Counted from the stretch's first letter, positions 1 through 5,712 are shown. The stretch is DNA of 6,755 nt from Hyphomicrobiales bacterium (GCA_026987255.1 JALSNA010000465.1:1-6755); one strand, 5' to 3'. The notes: generated from the letters alone by a model not told the origin. Made by a program: numbers and translations.

Positions 1-1
1 C

Positions 2-127
2 CAGGAGCTCAAGCGCCCGGCCGCGGCCATGGAGGCCTATCGCGCCGCCTTGCTGATCTATCCCGGCATGACCCCGGCCAGGGAAGCCCTGAAGGCCCTG
101 GAGCTGAAACTGGATCAGACCATTTGA
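2..127 (+). CDS. C-terminal fragment of a TPR-like protein (5' end outside window)
   Basis: An open frame enters from the left edge and stops at TGA 125-127, giving 41 residues (QELKRPAAAMEAYRAALLIY...LELKLDQTI). The pattern of small residues and Tyr in 'AAAMEAYRAALLIYPG', followed by 'AREALKALE', matches helix B of a tetratricopeptide repeat and the capping helix after it. This suggests a helical-repeat scaffold, but the function cannot be told from this tail. No terminator follows directly; a palindromic repeat begins about 18 bp downstream. Codon use is GC-rich like the neighbours. The TPR call rests on one repeat only. Confidence 0.6.
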   Translation, partial: QELKRPAAAMEAYRAALLIYPGMTPAREALKALELKLDQTI

Positions 128-144
128 AACCAATGGGGTTTTGA

Positions 145-240
145 AAAAACGCTTGCGCATTCATTCTCCCCCGCTGCCAACCACCCATAGTGTCCCATGA
201 TTTGGGTGGTTGGCAGGGGGGATGGTCTTCAGACAGTTGA
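145..240. repeat. Palindromic intergenic repeat, class C, copy 1
   Basis: Arms CTGCCAACCACCCA (174-187) and TGGGTGGTTGGCAG (203-216) pair perfectly, and C-rich 168-172 with G-rich 217-221 lengthen the stem. The 15-nt loop contains TAGTGTCCCATG. Outside the stem lie AAAAAACGCTTGCGC on the left and GGATGGTCTTCAGACAGT on the right. The same flanks, stem and loop recur at 1495-1591 in reverse orientation, so this is a dispersed repeat of about 95 bp and not a chance hairpin. The arms resemble those of the class B hairpins near the HNH gene (CCAACCGCC / GGTGGTTGG). Confidence 0.75.
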
Positions 241-605
241 TGGAGATGCCCAATTGCGCATCTGCCAGCCCAGGATGCGTTAACCATTTGGCAAGGTTTT
301 TCCGCTTGCGCCCCTCTGGCAATGGCGCAACCCTTTAATTTTTCATTAAAATATGCTACACACCCCGTTCAGGCAAAGCATCAGGCGCGATCCGGGCCGG
401 GTCCGGCAGGGATGGCCCGGTGTCTTTTTGCGCGAGCTGTGCGCAAGCGCGAGCCGGAATTTCGATGGGGCCGGAGCATGTGCGTCTGTCCCGGCGCGGG
501 ATGGGCGCGAAAAAGGCACGATCGGGCACACGATAGCGCAAGCGCGCTTCGCTCACGGGCCGGGATCGTGCGCTCCACAATACTGAAAAACGAGGTAGCT
601 GCAAC
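241..605. other. Non-coding leader region upstream of carD
   Basis: No convincing gene is seen here. The stretch has an inverted repeat TTGCGC (306-311) / GCGCAA (325-330), then an AT-rich block 333-356 with a possible -10 TATGCT (352-357) but no good -35. It is followed by GC-rich hairpins: CCGGGCC (392-398) / GGCCCGG (414-420) with TTTTT at 425-429, TTGCGC (428-433) / GCGCAA (441-446), and GCACGATC (516-523) / GATCGTGC (564-571). The last lies beside motifs such as GGGGCCGGAGC and GCGAAAAAGGC that look like degraded pieces of the hairpin repeats at 5241-5712. If carD is transcribed from the AT-rich block, its leader would be roughly 240 nt and highly structured. Confidence 0.4.
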
Positions 606-1169
606 ATGGCGTCAAAAAAAACAAAGCTGAAATTCAAGGCTGGCGAATTCATCGTCTATCCGTCCCACGGCGTTGGCAAGATTGTCGATATCGAGGAGCA
701 GGAAATCGCCGGCATGACGCTGGAACTCTATGTGATCGACTTCGAGAAGGACAAGATGCGCCTGCGCGTGCCCACCAACAAGAGCGAGCAGATCGGCATG
801 CGCAAACTCTCCGGCAAGGACATGATCGGCGAGGCGCTCAAGGTGCTCAAGGGCAAGCCCAAGGTCAAGCGCACCATGTGGTCGCGCCGCGCCCAGGAGT
901 ACGAGGCCAAGATCAATTCCGGCGATATCGTTTTCGTCGCCGAGGTGGTGCGCGATCTGTTCCGCTCCGAGCGCCAGCCGGAGCAGTCCTATTCCGAGCG
1001 CCAGCTCTATGAGGCCGCCCTGGCGCGCATGGCCCGCGAGGTCGCGGCGGTGAAGAAGGTGGATGAAAAGACCGCCACAGAGGACATTGTCAAGGTGCTT
1101 GACGCTGCCGCCCAGAAGGCGGAAGCCGCCGCCGCCGAAAAGGCCGAAGCCTCGGGCAAGGCGGCCTGA
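606..1169 (+). CDS. carD: CarD family transcriptional regulator
   Basis: CarD-type proteins bind the RNA polymerase beta subunit and stabilise the open promoter complex, acting widely at housekeeping and rRNA promoters. The 187-residue product has the N-terminal Tudor-like RNAP-interacting domain at about residues 8-66, with the family signature FIVYPSHGVGKI (15-26). A helical C-terminal DNA-contacting domain covers about 70-165, and MWSRR (91-95) carries the Trp expected to wedge into the minor groove at the -10 edge. Residues 165-187 are an Ala/Lys/Glu-rich tail of low complexity. The start is supported by GAGG at 592-595, 10 nt before the ATG. The gene stands alone and ends at a strong intrinsic terminator 33 bp downstream. 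The alphaproteobacterial homologue is often called CdnL; the family assignment is firm. Confidence 0.95.
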   Translation: MASKKTKLKFKAGEFIVYPSHGVGKIVDIEEQEIAGMTLELYVIDFEKDKMRLRVPTNKSEQIGMRKLSGKDMIGEALKVLKGKPKVKRTMWSRRAQEYEAKINSGDIVFVAEVVRDLFRSERQPEQSYSERQLYEAALARMAREVAAVKKVDEKTATEDIVKVLDAAAQKAEAAAAEKAEASGKAA

Positions 1170-1201
1170 TCCTCCCTTTGCCCGAAGAGACAACCATCAA
1201 C

Positions 1202-1236
1202 AGCGGGGAAACCTTTACCGGTTTTCCCGCTTTTTT
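1202..1236 (+). terminator. Rho-independent terminator of carD
   Basis: AGCGGGGAAACC (1202-1213) pairs with GGTTTTCCCGCT (1220-1231) over 12 positions with one G-T wobble. The 6-nt loop is TTTACC, and a run of six T follows directly (1231-1236). It lies 33 bp after the carD stop codon. Confidence 0.93.
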
Positions 1237-1260
1237 CATTGGGCATCCATTAGTCGGACG

Positions 1261-1310
1261 TGAAGAAAAGTTTTCCAGCCTGCCTGGCAGGCTGGAAATA
1301 CTTTTCTTCA
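1261..1310. repeat. Long hairpin 1 (24-bp stem, 1-nt loop)
   Basis: TGAAGAAAAGT (1261-1271) and TTTCCAGCCTGCC pair with GGCAGGCTGGAAA and ACTTTTCTTCA (to 1310), interrupted only by one unpaired T on the right side. A single T separates the arms. No T-run follows on either strand, so it is not a standard terminator. It is the first of four consecutive inverted repeats between the carD terminator and position 1476. Confidence 0.85.
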
Positions 1311-1323
1311 GGAAAAACAAGGC

Positions 1324-1378
1324 GTCCTGCTGACTTGGGGCGGCCCGGCGTCAGCAGGACATCATTTTTGGCCCCAAG
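1324..1378. repeat. Hairpin 2 with possible pseudoknot
   Basis: GTCCTGCTGAC (1324-1334) pairs perfectly with GTCAGCAGGAC (1350-1360) around a 15-nt loop. The loop begins TTGGGGC (1335-1341), which is the exact complement of GCCCCAA (1371-1377) just downstream. Both stems together would make an H-type pseudoknot. No transcript or family is known to me for this. Confidence 0.6.
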
Positions 1379-1380
1379 TA

Positions 1381-1423
1381 AATTGCAAGGTTCTGACAGA
1401 AAATCTGTCAGAACCTTGCAATT
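1381..1423. repeat. Hairpin 3, perfect 20-bp inverted repeat
   Basis: Positions 1381-1400 (starting AATTGCAAGG) are the exact reverse complement of 1404-1423, leaving only AAA as the loop. A further partial copy of the inner sequence, TGTCAGAATG, lies at 1431-1440. A perfect arm of this length with so short a loop is uncommon by chance and fits recent template-switch formation, cruciform extrusion or a selected structure. Confidence 0.85.
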
Positions 1424-1454
1424 CACGGATTGTCAGAATGCCAGAAAATGCTGT

Positions 1455-1476
1455 GTATTCAATCTGTTGTGAATAC
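1455..1476. repeat. Hairpin 4, short inverted repeat
   Basis: GTATTCA (1455-1461) pairs with TGAATAC (1470-1476) around an 8-nt loop. On its own it is weak; it is listed because it follows three longer hairpins in the same gap and lies just ahead of the second class C palindrome. Confidence 0.4.
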
Positions 1477-1494
1477 TTCACATGCGACCCATTA

Positions 1495-1591
1495 ACTGTC
1501 TTGAAGACCATCCTCACCCCCTGCCAGCCACCCGTAGTGTCCCATGGTTGGGATGGTTGGCAGGGGTGAGGATGAACGCGCAAGCGTTTTT
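1495..1591. repeat. Palindromic intergenic repeat, class C, copy 2 (inverted)
   Basis: Arms 1509-1533 (CATCCTCACC...) and 1550-1574 (...GGTGAGGATG) pair over about 24 positions with one bulge and wobbles. The loop again contains TAGTGTCCCATG (1535-1546). The flanks are those of the copy at 145-240 but on opposite sides: ACTGTCTTGAAGACC is now left, and GCGCAAGCGTTTTT (1579-1591) is right. AACGC-GCAA-GCGTT (1576-1589) followed by T's would itself form a small GNRA-capped hairpin. The MITE-like element starts exactly at the end of this repeat. Confidence 0.75.
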
Positions 1592-1755
1592 AGGGTCAGG
1601 ACTCATAAAGAGGGATGACATATGCAGGATTTAGGCAAAATATCAGCTTTCTTTCGTCCGCGGGCAATACCTGAAGGTATTGTCGAGGGCGAAAGGACGC
1701 TGATATGCAGCATAAATCCTGCAGTAGCCGTGCAAATTTATGGGTCCTGACCCTA
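1591..1755. mobile_element. MITE-like palindromic element, 165 bp with TA ends
   Basis: Terminal inverted repeats TAGGGTCAGGACTCATAAA (1591-1609) and TTTATGGGTCCTGACCCTA (1737-1755) match at 18 of 19 positions. Further nested inverted repeats follow inward: GCAGGATTTA (1624-1633) / TAAATCCTGC (1713-1722), ATATCAGC (1640-1647) / GCTGATAT (1699-1706), CTTTCG (1651-1656) / CGAAAG (1690-1695), and CAATACCT (1665-1672) / AGGTATTG (1675-1682). There is no transposase ORF. This is the shape of a miniature inverted-repeat element mobilised in trans. The terminal TA would fit a TA target duplication, as in IS630/Tc1 or some IS5-group elements, but I cannot assign the family. Confidence 0.7.
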
Positions 1756-1770
1756 GGGCGTAGACCCCAT
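1754..1770. mobile_element. Second transposon-like end abutting the MITE
   Basis: TAGGGCGTAGACCCCAT starts at the TA that ends the MITE. It shares the frame TAGGG-N4-GACCC with the reverse complement of the MITE right end, and the 15-mer CTAGGGCGTAGACCC occurs again at 3665-3679. I read it as the end of a related, decayed element reaching some way to the right. No matching opposite end is visible before the small ORF at 1802. Confidence 0.35.
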
Positions 1771-1801
1771 TGATTGTGGCGAGAGTGGATCGGGCCTGTC
1801 T

Positions 1802-1993
1802 TCAGGAAACGGCGCTGATGGCCGCGTAGGCGGCGGCCGCTCCGGTCATGAGTGCGGACAGGACAAGAGCTGTCAGGATGTAACGGAGAAATCTGGCGTC
1901 GGCCTGCAAGGCGTTCATGGATGAAAGGCTCCCGTCTTGATTGGCGGCGCAAGGCAAACCCTTGGCTTCATCCAGCGACTTTACGCATTCCAT
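1802..1993 (-). CDS. Small single-pass membrane protein, unknown function
   Basis: This frame encodes 63 residues: a polar N-terminus (about 1-35) and one hydrophobic helix near the C-terminus (about 38-60, YILTALVLSALMTGAAAAYAAI). I do not recognise the family. The chosen ATG at 1993 has a strong Shine-Dalgarno AGGGGG 8 nt upstream. An upstream in-frame ATG at 2020 lacks one. An internal ATG at 1918 (MNALQADARF, 38 residues) also has GGGAG 10 nt upstream, so the real product may be just the membrane helix with a short basic/polar lead. A 10-bp direct repeat GCATTCCATT (1985-1994 and 2012-2021) overlaps both upstream start codons. The frame lies 150 bp downstream of leuC on the same strand. 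Coding status is likely but unproven. Confidence 0.5.
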   Translation of the reverse strand: MECVKSLDEAKGLPCAANQDGSLSSMNALQADARFLRYILTALVLSALMTGAAAAYAAISAVS

Positions 1994-2143
1994 TGTTAAT
2001 GCCCCCTGAATGCATTCCATTTAGATGCTCTCTATCCTGATTCCACTGACCGGGCCAAGATTCTTTTTACTTTTTATCCCCCATGCTCCATGCGCAAAAG
2101 GCCGCAGGGGGGGAGGGAGCAGGAAGATGCAAGCAATGGCCGG

Positions 2144-3547
2144 CTATTCCCAGGAGCGGATATCGACGAAATATCCGGCGATGGCCGCCGCCGCCGCCAT
2201 GGCCGGGGAGACCAGATGGGTGCGGCCCTTGTAGCCCTGCCGGCCCTCGAAATTGCGGTTCGAGGTGGAGGCACAGCGCTCGCCCGGCTCCAGCCGGTCC
2301 GGATTCATCGCCAGGCACATGGAACAGCCCGGCTCGCGCCATTCGAAACCGGCCTCGGTGAACACCTTGTCCAGCCCCTCGGCCTCGGCCTGCTGCTTGA
2401 CCAGCCCGGAGCCGGGCACCACCATGGCCGAGACGCGGGCATCCACCTTCTTGCCCCTGGCGATGGCGGCGGCGGCGCGCAGATCCTCGATGCGGCCATT
2501 GGTGCACGAGCCGATGAACACCCGGTCGATGGTGATGTCGGTCATCTTCTGGTTCGGCGCAAGGCCCATGTAGTCCAGCTTGCGCTCCACCATGGCGCGC
2601 CGCTCGGCATCCGCGATGCCGGCCGGATCGGGCACCCGCCCGTCGATGGACACCACATCCTCCGGCGAGGTGCCCCAGGTGACCAGGGGCGGCAGATTGG
2701 CCGCGTCCAGCTCGATTTCGGCATCGAAAACCGCATCCTCGTCGGTTTTCAGGCTCTTCCAGTAGGCCACGGCCTTTTCCCAGGCCTCGCCGCTGGGCGC
2801 CATGGGACGGCCCTCGAAATAGGCGATGGTCTTTTCGTCCGGCGCGATGAGTCCGGCGCGCGCCCCGGCCTCGATGGACATGTTGCACACCGTCATGCGG
2901 CCCTCCACGGACATGTCGCGAAAGACCTCTCCGGCATATTCGATGACATATCCGGTGCCGCCGGCGGTGCCCAGCTTGCCGATGATCGCCAGGATCACGT
3001 CCTTGGGCGTCACTCCATCGGGCAGCTTGCCGTTGACGGTGACCCGCATGTTCTTCGCCTTCTTCTGGATCAGCGTCTGGGTGGCCAGCACGTGCTCCAC
3101 CTCGGAGGTGCCGATGCCATGCGCCAGCGCCCCGAAGGCGCCATGGGTGGAGGTATGGGAATCGCCGCACACGATGGTGGTTCCGGGCAGGGTGAAGCCC
3201 TGCTCCGGGCCGATGATGTGCACCACGCCCTGGCGCGGATCGAAGGCATCGAAATAGGTGATGCCGAACTCTTTGGCGTTTTTCGCCAGGGTCTCGATCT
3301 GCAGCTTGGCCTGAGGATCGTCGATACCCCTGGAGCGGTCCGTGGTCGGCACGTTGTGATCGACCACCGCCAGGGTCTTTTCCGGATGGGCCACCTTGCG
3401 CCCGGCGTTGCGCAGCCCCTCGAAGGCCTGCGGGCTGGTGACCTCGTGAACCAGATGACGGTCGATGTAGATGAGCGAGGAGCCATCCTCGGCGGTGTCG
3501 ATCAGATGCGCGTCCCAGATCTTGTCATAAAGCGTGCGGCCGGTCAT
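2144..3547 (-). CDS. leuC: 3-isopropylmalate dehydratase, large subunit
   Basis: LeuC with LeuD isomerises 2-isopropylmalate to 3-isopropylmalate in cytoplasmic leucine synthesis, using a [4Fe-4S] cluster. From the ATG at 3547 the product has 467 residues, close to E. coli LeuC (466). Aconitase-family motifs are present: [10 protein letters not shown] (127-136), SCTNGR with cluster ligand Cys348, and GCSMC with ligands Cys408 and Cys411, each within one residue of the E. coli positions. The substrate-binding segment [10 protein letters not shown] follows. An in-frame ATG 54 bp upstream (3601) is rejected because it lies inside the predicted -10 box and has no ribosome site; [14 protein letters not shown] is the usual family start. 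leuD and leuB do not follow, so the enzyme's partner subunit must be encoded elsewhere. Confidence 0.96.
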   Translation of the reverse strand: MTGRTLYDKIWDAHLIDTAEDGSSLIYIDRHLVHEVTSPQAFEGLRNAGRKVAHPEKTLAVVDHNVPTTDRSRGIDDPQAKLQIETLAKNAKEFGITYFDAFDPRQGVVHIIGPEQGFTLPGTTIVCGDSHTSTHGAFGALAHGIGTSEVEHVLATQTLIQKKAKNMRVTVNGKLPDGVTPKDVILAIIGKLGTAGGTGYVIEYAGEVFRDMSVEGRMTVCNMSIEAGARAGLIAPDEKTIAYFEGRPMAPSGEAWEKAVAYWKSLKTDEDAVFDAEIELDAANLPPLVTWGTSPEDVVSIDGRVPDPAGIADAERRAMVERKLDYMGLAPNQKMTDITIDRVFIGSCTNGRIEDLRAAAAIARGKKVDARVSAMVVPGSGLVKQQAEAEGLDKVFTEAGFEWREPGCSMCLAMNPDRLEPGERCASTSNRNFEGRQGYKGRTHLVSPAMAAAAAIAGYFVDIRSWE

Positions 3548-3596
3548 GGCAGTGATGCGTCCCGTTGCTGGTTCGGACTGGATGAAATTTGCGCCC

Positions 3597-3625
3597 AACA
3601 TATTGCCGGAATAGGCGGCTGTCCA
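3597..3625 (-). promoter_or_regulatory. Predicted sigma-70 promoter of leuC
   Basis: On the minus strand TGGACA (3625-3620, 5/6 match to the -35) is followed by a 17-bp spacer and TATGTT (3602-3597, 4/6 match to the -10). Transcription would start near 3590, giving a leader of about 43 nt before the leuC ATG at 3547. It lies just past the rplS terminator, so leuC can be transcribed independently of rplS. Confidence 0.55.
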
Positions 3626-3628
3626 TGC

Positions 3629-3661
3629 AAAAAGGGCGGAAAAGACACCCCTTTTCCGCCC
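3629..3661 (-). terminator. Rho-independent terminator of rplS
   Basis: Read on the minus strand, GGGCGGAAAA pairs perfectly with TTTTCCGCCC (10 bp, loop of 8) and is followed by TTTTT (3633-3629). It lies 44 bp after the rplS stop and ahead of the leuC promoter, separating the two genes. Confidence 0.93.
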
Positions 3662-3665
3662 CTGC

Positions 3666-3684
3666 TAGGGCGTAGACCCATAAA
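3666..3684. mobile_element. Solitary transposon-like end between rplS and its terminator
   Basis: TAGGGCGTAGACCCATAAA shares its first 14 bases with 1754-1767. It keeps the TAGGG-N4-GAC-CATAAA layout of the MITE left end at 1591-1609 (TAGGG, then GAC, then CATAAA in register). No opposite end is seen nearby. It may be a scar of an excised or decayed element, or a shared protein-binding site. Confidence 0.35.
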
Positions 3685-3704
3685 CCCCGCGCTGCCAGCG
3701 CCGC

Positions 3705-4127
3705 TTATTTGGCGGACTTGGCGGCCGCCAGCCTGGCCTCGTTGGCGGCCTTCAGCTTGGCCACCTGGTGGCGCGGGCGCTCCGGAATGCGGGCGGCCTT
3801 GCCGGTGCGGCCGCGCAGATAATAGAGCTTGGCGCGGCGCACCTTGCCATAACGGGTCACGGTGATGCCCTCCACCAGCGGCGAATAGATGGGAAAGACG
3901 CGCTCCACGCCCTCGCCATAGGAGATCTTGCGCACCGTGAAGCTCTCGTTCAGGCCGGAACCGGAACGGGCGATGACCACGCCCTCGAAGTTCTGGATGC
4001 GCGAGCGCTGCCCTTCGGTGACGCGATAGGCGACGATGACGGTATCGCCGGGGCGGAAATCCGGAATGGCGCGCTTGGCGGCGATCTTCTCCGCCTGCTC
4101 TTTTTCGAGCTGCTCGATGATGTTCAT
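3705..4127 (-). CDS. rplS: 50S ribosomal protein L19
   Basis: L19 sits at the 30S-50S interface of the ribosome and contributes to an intersubunit bridge. The 140-residue product starts [11 protein letters not shown] and contains the SH3-like barrel core ([13 protein letters not shown]..., about 24-90) and the family signature [20 protein letters not shown] (95-114). Residues 115-140 form a Lys/Ala/Arg-rich tail absent from the 115-residue E. coli protein; such tails occur in alphaproteobacterial L19. GAGG lies 10 nt upstream of the ATG. trmD, rimM and rpsP, the usual upstream neighbours, are missing; gluQRS lies upstream instead. The gene has its own promoter about 130 bp upstream and ends at an intrinsic terminator. 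Confidence 0.96.
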   Translation of the reverse strand: MNIIEQLEKEQAEKIAAKRAIPDFRPGDTVIVAYRVTEGQRSRIQNFEGVVIARSGSGLNESFTVRKISYGEGVERVFPIYSPLVEGITVTRYGKVRRAKLYYLRGRTGKAARIPERPRHQVAKLKAANEARLAAAKSAK

Positions 4128-4158
4128 GGGCTCAAATCCTCAAGGCAAAATCTGGGCG

Positions 4159-4230
4159 AAAAAACCGCCACCACCCGGCACCCGTCTCCTCCCCGGCCGG
4201 GGCGAAGAAGGCTGCAAGATGGTGGTTGGC
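4159..4230 (-). promoter_or_regulatory. Possible attenuator hairpin in the rplS leader
   Basis: On the minus strand GCCAACCACC (4230-4221) can pair with GGTGGTGGC (4175-4167) with one bulged A, followed by GG and TTTTTT (4164-4159). The long loop contains the perfect palindrome CCCCGGCCGGGG (4191-4202). The T-run lies 31 bp before the rplS ATG, inside the transcribed leader predicted from the promoter at 4256-4285, so a transcription-attenuation role in L19 autoregulation is possible but unproven. Confidence 0.3.
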
Positions 4231-4255
4231 CGTTTCCGCCGGAAATGGTGGGCAG

Positions 4256-4285
4256 GATATAGACGCGAAAACGGCGGCAAGTCAA
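4256..4285 (-). promoter_or_regulatory. Predicted sigma-70 promoter of rplS
   Basis: On the minus strand TTGACT (4285-4280, 5/6 to the -35) is followed by an 18-bp spacer and TATATC (4261-4256, 4/6 to the -10). It lies between gluQRS and rplS on the strand of both, and would give rplS a leader of roughly 120 nt. Confidence 0.55.
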
Positions 4286-4287
4286 TG

Positions 4288-4336
4288 ACAAAGGTGGCGG
4301 AAAAATGCACCTTCAGCGGCTTTTTGCCGCCGCTTG
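4288..4336 (-). terminator. Weak hairpin pair downstream of gluQRS
   Basis: On the minus strand just past the gluQRS stop, AGCGGC pairs with GCCGCT around GGCAAAAA. A second stem AAGGTG/CACCTT encloses ATTTTT. The T-run is displaced from the first stem, so this may be a partial terminator at best. It sits immediately before the rplS promoter. Confidence 0.35.
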
Positions 4337-4337
4337 C

Positions 4338-5204
4338 TCAAAAGCCCAGGCGCCGTTTCAGCTCCCCGGGGCTCATGCCCGCCGCGCGCAGGGCCCGCAA
4401 GGATGTATCCGCCAGGCTCTTGGAGAGCTTGCGGCCACCTTCGCCGGTGATCAGGCGATGGTGGACATAGACCGGCTCGGGCAGACCAAGAAGCCTTTGC
4501 AGGAGGCGGTGAATGGCGCTGGCATGAAACAGATCCTGCCCGCGGGTGACGTGGGTGATCCCCTGGGCGGCATCGTCCACCACCACGGCGATGTGATAGG
4601 ACACGCCAATGTCACGCCGCGCCAGGATGACATCCCCCCAGTCTTGGGGGCGGGCCGCAATGATGCCGCGCTCTGCGGCCGGGCCGGAGCCTTCTTCCTG
4701 CCATGTCAGCGGCGCGCCCAAGGCGCTCAGGGCCTTGTCCATGTCCAGCCGCCAGGCCACGTCATGGCGGGCGACATCCCGCCCCTTGCAGGTTCCGGGA
4801 TAGAGCGGCGCGCCATCGGGATCACAGGGCCAATGCGGTTTTCCGGCGATGGCCTGGCGGATATCCTTGCGCGAGCAGGCGCAAGGGTAGAGCACGCCAA
4901 GATCGCGCAGCTTGCGCAGGGCATCCTGGTAGGCGGCCATGTTGCGGCTCTGGCGCAGCACCGGCTCTTGCCAGCTCACCCCCAGCCAGCGCAGGTCTTC
5001 GGCAATGGCCCGCACATACTCCTCGCGCGCCCTGGTGGTGTCGATATCCTCGATGCGCAGCACGAACCGCCCGCCCCTGTCCTGTGCATGGCGGGCGCTG
5101 AACAGGGCCGAATAGGCATGCCCCATATGCAACAGCCCATTGGGGCTGGGCGCAAAACGGGTTGTCACGTTCTTGTCACCAGGATGGTTCATAGGCGGAA
5201 CCAT
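4338..5204 (-). CDS. gluQ: Glutamyl-Q tRNA(Asp) synthetase
   Basis: GluQRS is a truncated paralogue of glutamyl-tRNA synthetase that attaches glutamate to the queuosine base at position 34 of tRNA(Asp); it lacks the anticodon-binding domain. The 288 residues contain the class I signature HMGH (26-29) within FAPSPNGLLHMGHAYSAL. The zinc site typical of the family is present as C108-x-C110 with Y135 and C139, and the second signature KLSKS is at 259-263. The protein ends about 25 residues after this motif, which excludes a full GltX. The start is uncertain: ATG 5204 has only a weak GGTGG upstream, and the next in-frame ATG is at 5192. Its 5' end lies 36 bp from a cluster of hairpin repeats. The gene is also called gluQRS or yadB. 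Confidence 0.93.
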   Translation of the reverse strand: MVPPMNHPGDKNVTTRFAPSPNGLLHMGHAYSALFSARHAQDRGGRFVLRIEDIDTTRAREEYVRAIAEDLRWLGVSWQEPVLRQSRNMAAYQDALRKLRDLGVLYPCACSRKDIRQAIAGKPHWPCDPDGAPLYPGTCKGRDVARHDVAWRLDMDKALSALGAPLTWQEEGSGPAAERGIIAARPQDWGDVILARRDIGVSYHIAVVVDDAAQGITHVTRGQDLFHASAIHRLLQRLLGLPEPVYVHHRLITGEGGRKLSKSLADTSLRALRAAGMSPGELKRRLGF

Positions 5205-5240
5205 AAACCAAAGCCACCCGCAAGGCAGCCCGCAACATGC

Positions 5241-5712
5241 GCCAGCGCAAAAAGAGGCCCGATCCCCCTCACGGACGCCTTACCCACAATCTGGGTGGCC
5301 GGGAGGGGGCGCGGGCCGGCGCGACGCGCCTCAGCGCACAAAGAAGGCCCGATCCCCCTCACGGACGCCTCACCCACAATCTGGGTGGCCGGGAGGGGGA
5401 GCGGGCCGGTGCGACGCGCCTCAGCGCAAAAAAAGGCCCGATCCCCCTCACGGACGCCTCACCTACAATCTGGGTGGCCGGGAGGGGGCGCGGGCCGGAG
5501 CGACGCGCCTCAGCGCACAAAGAAGGCCCATGCCCCCACCCAACCGCCTTGCGTATAATCCTGGGCGGTTGGGTGGGGGCGTGGGCCGGCGCGACGCGCC
5601 TCAGCGCAAAAAAGCAGGCGTGGGCCGGTGCGACGCACTTCCGTGCAAAAATGCACCGCGGGCCGGAGCGATGCGTCTCAGCGCACAAATCGCGCAAACC
5701 CCTTTGCGCGCA
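5241..5712. repeat. Hairpin-repeat cluster 1 (four composite units plus partial units)
   Basis: Units of 89-91 bp begin at 5244, 5333, 5423 and 5512. Each holds a large hairpin (5256-5317, 5346-5407, 5435-5496, 5525-5587) closed by GGCCC/GGGCC with a C-rich left and G-rich right arm, then a small hairpin GCGC-CTCA-GCGC and an A-rich link. The first three are class A (inner stem near CACCCA/TGGGTG, loop CAATC). The fourth is class B: a 24-bp stem with one G-T wobble and a loop containing TATAAT. After 5603 come fragments with small hairpins only (GCAC-TTCC-GTGC at 5636-5647, GCGT-CTCA-GCGC at 5674-5685) and a terminal CGCGCAAA-CCCC-TTTGCGCG hairpin (5691-5710). Unit lengths not divisible by three and pairing across units argue against coding. 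Confidence 0.9.

Noticed and set aside
612..1193. 193-codon minus-strand ORF opposite carD
   Set aside because: Antisense shadow of a well-supported CarD gene. It has no ribosome site or domain, and the carD terminator orientation agrees with the + strand.
1596..1952. 118-codon minus-strand ORF across the MITE
   Set aside because: It runs through the palindromic element and overlaps the better supported membrane ORF in another frame. No domain or ribosome site is visible.
3548..3601. Upstream ATG at 3601 as the leuC start
   Set aside because: It overlaps the predicted -10 box, lacks a ribosome site and would add 18 residues not typical of LeuC. The ATG at 3547 gives the family length and cysteine positions.
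2090..3865. Large + strand ORF (591 codons) opposite leuC
   Set aside because: It is the antisense shadow of leuC and the rplS tail, which show clear family motifs and catalytic residues. The + strand translation has no recognisable domain.
4305..5558. 417-codon + strand ORF opposite gluQRS
   Set aside because: It is a shadow of gluQRS running into the hairpin cluster. The minus strand carries the HMGH and KLSKS motifs.
5554..5559. Perfect TATAAT in the class B loop (also at 6650-6655) as a promoter
   Set aside because: No -35-like hexamer lies 16-18 bp upstream in either copy, and the site sits in the loop of a strong palindrome. It is probably just the loop sequence of the repeat.
5241..5712. 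CRISPR array
   Set aside because: The repeated unit fills nearly the whole 89-91 bp period. There are no unique spacers of uniform length and no cas genes in the window.
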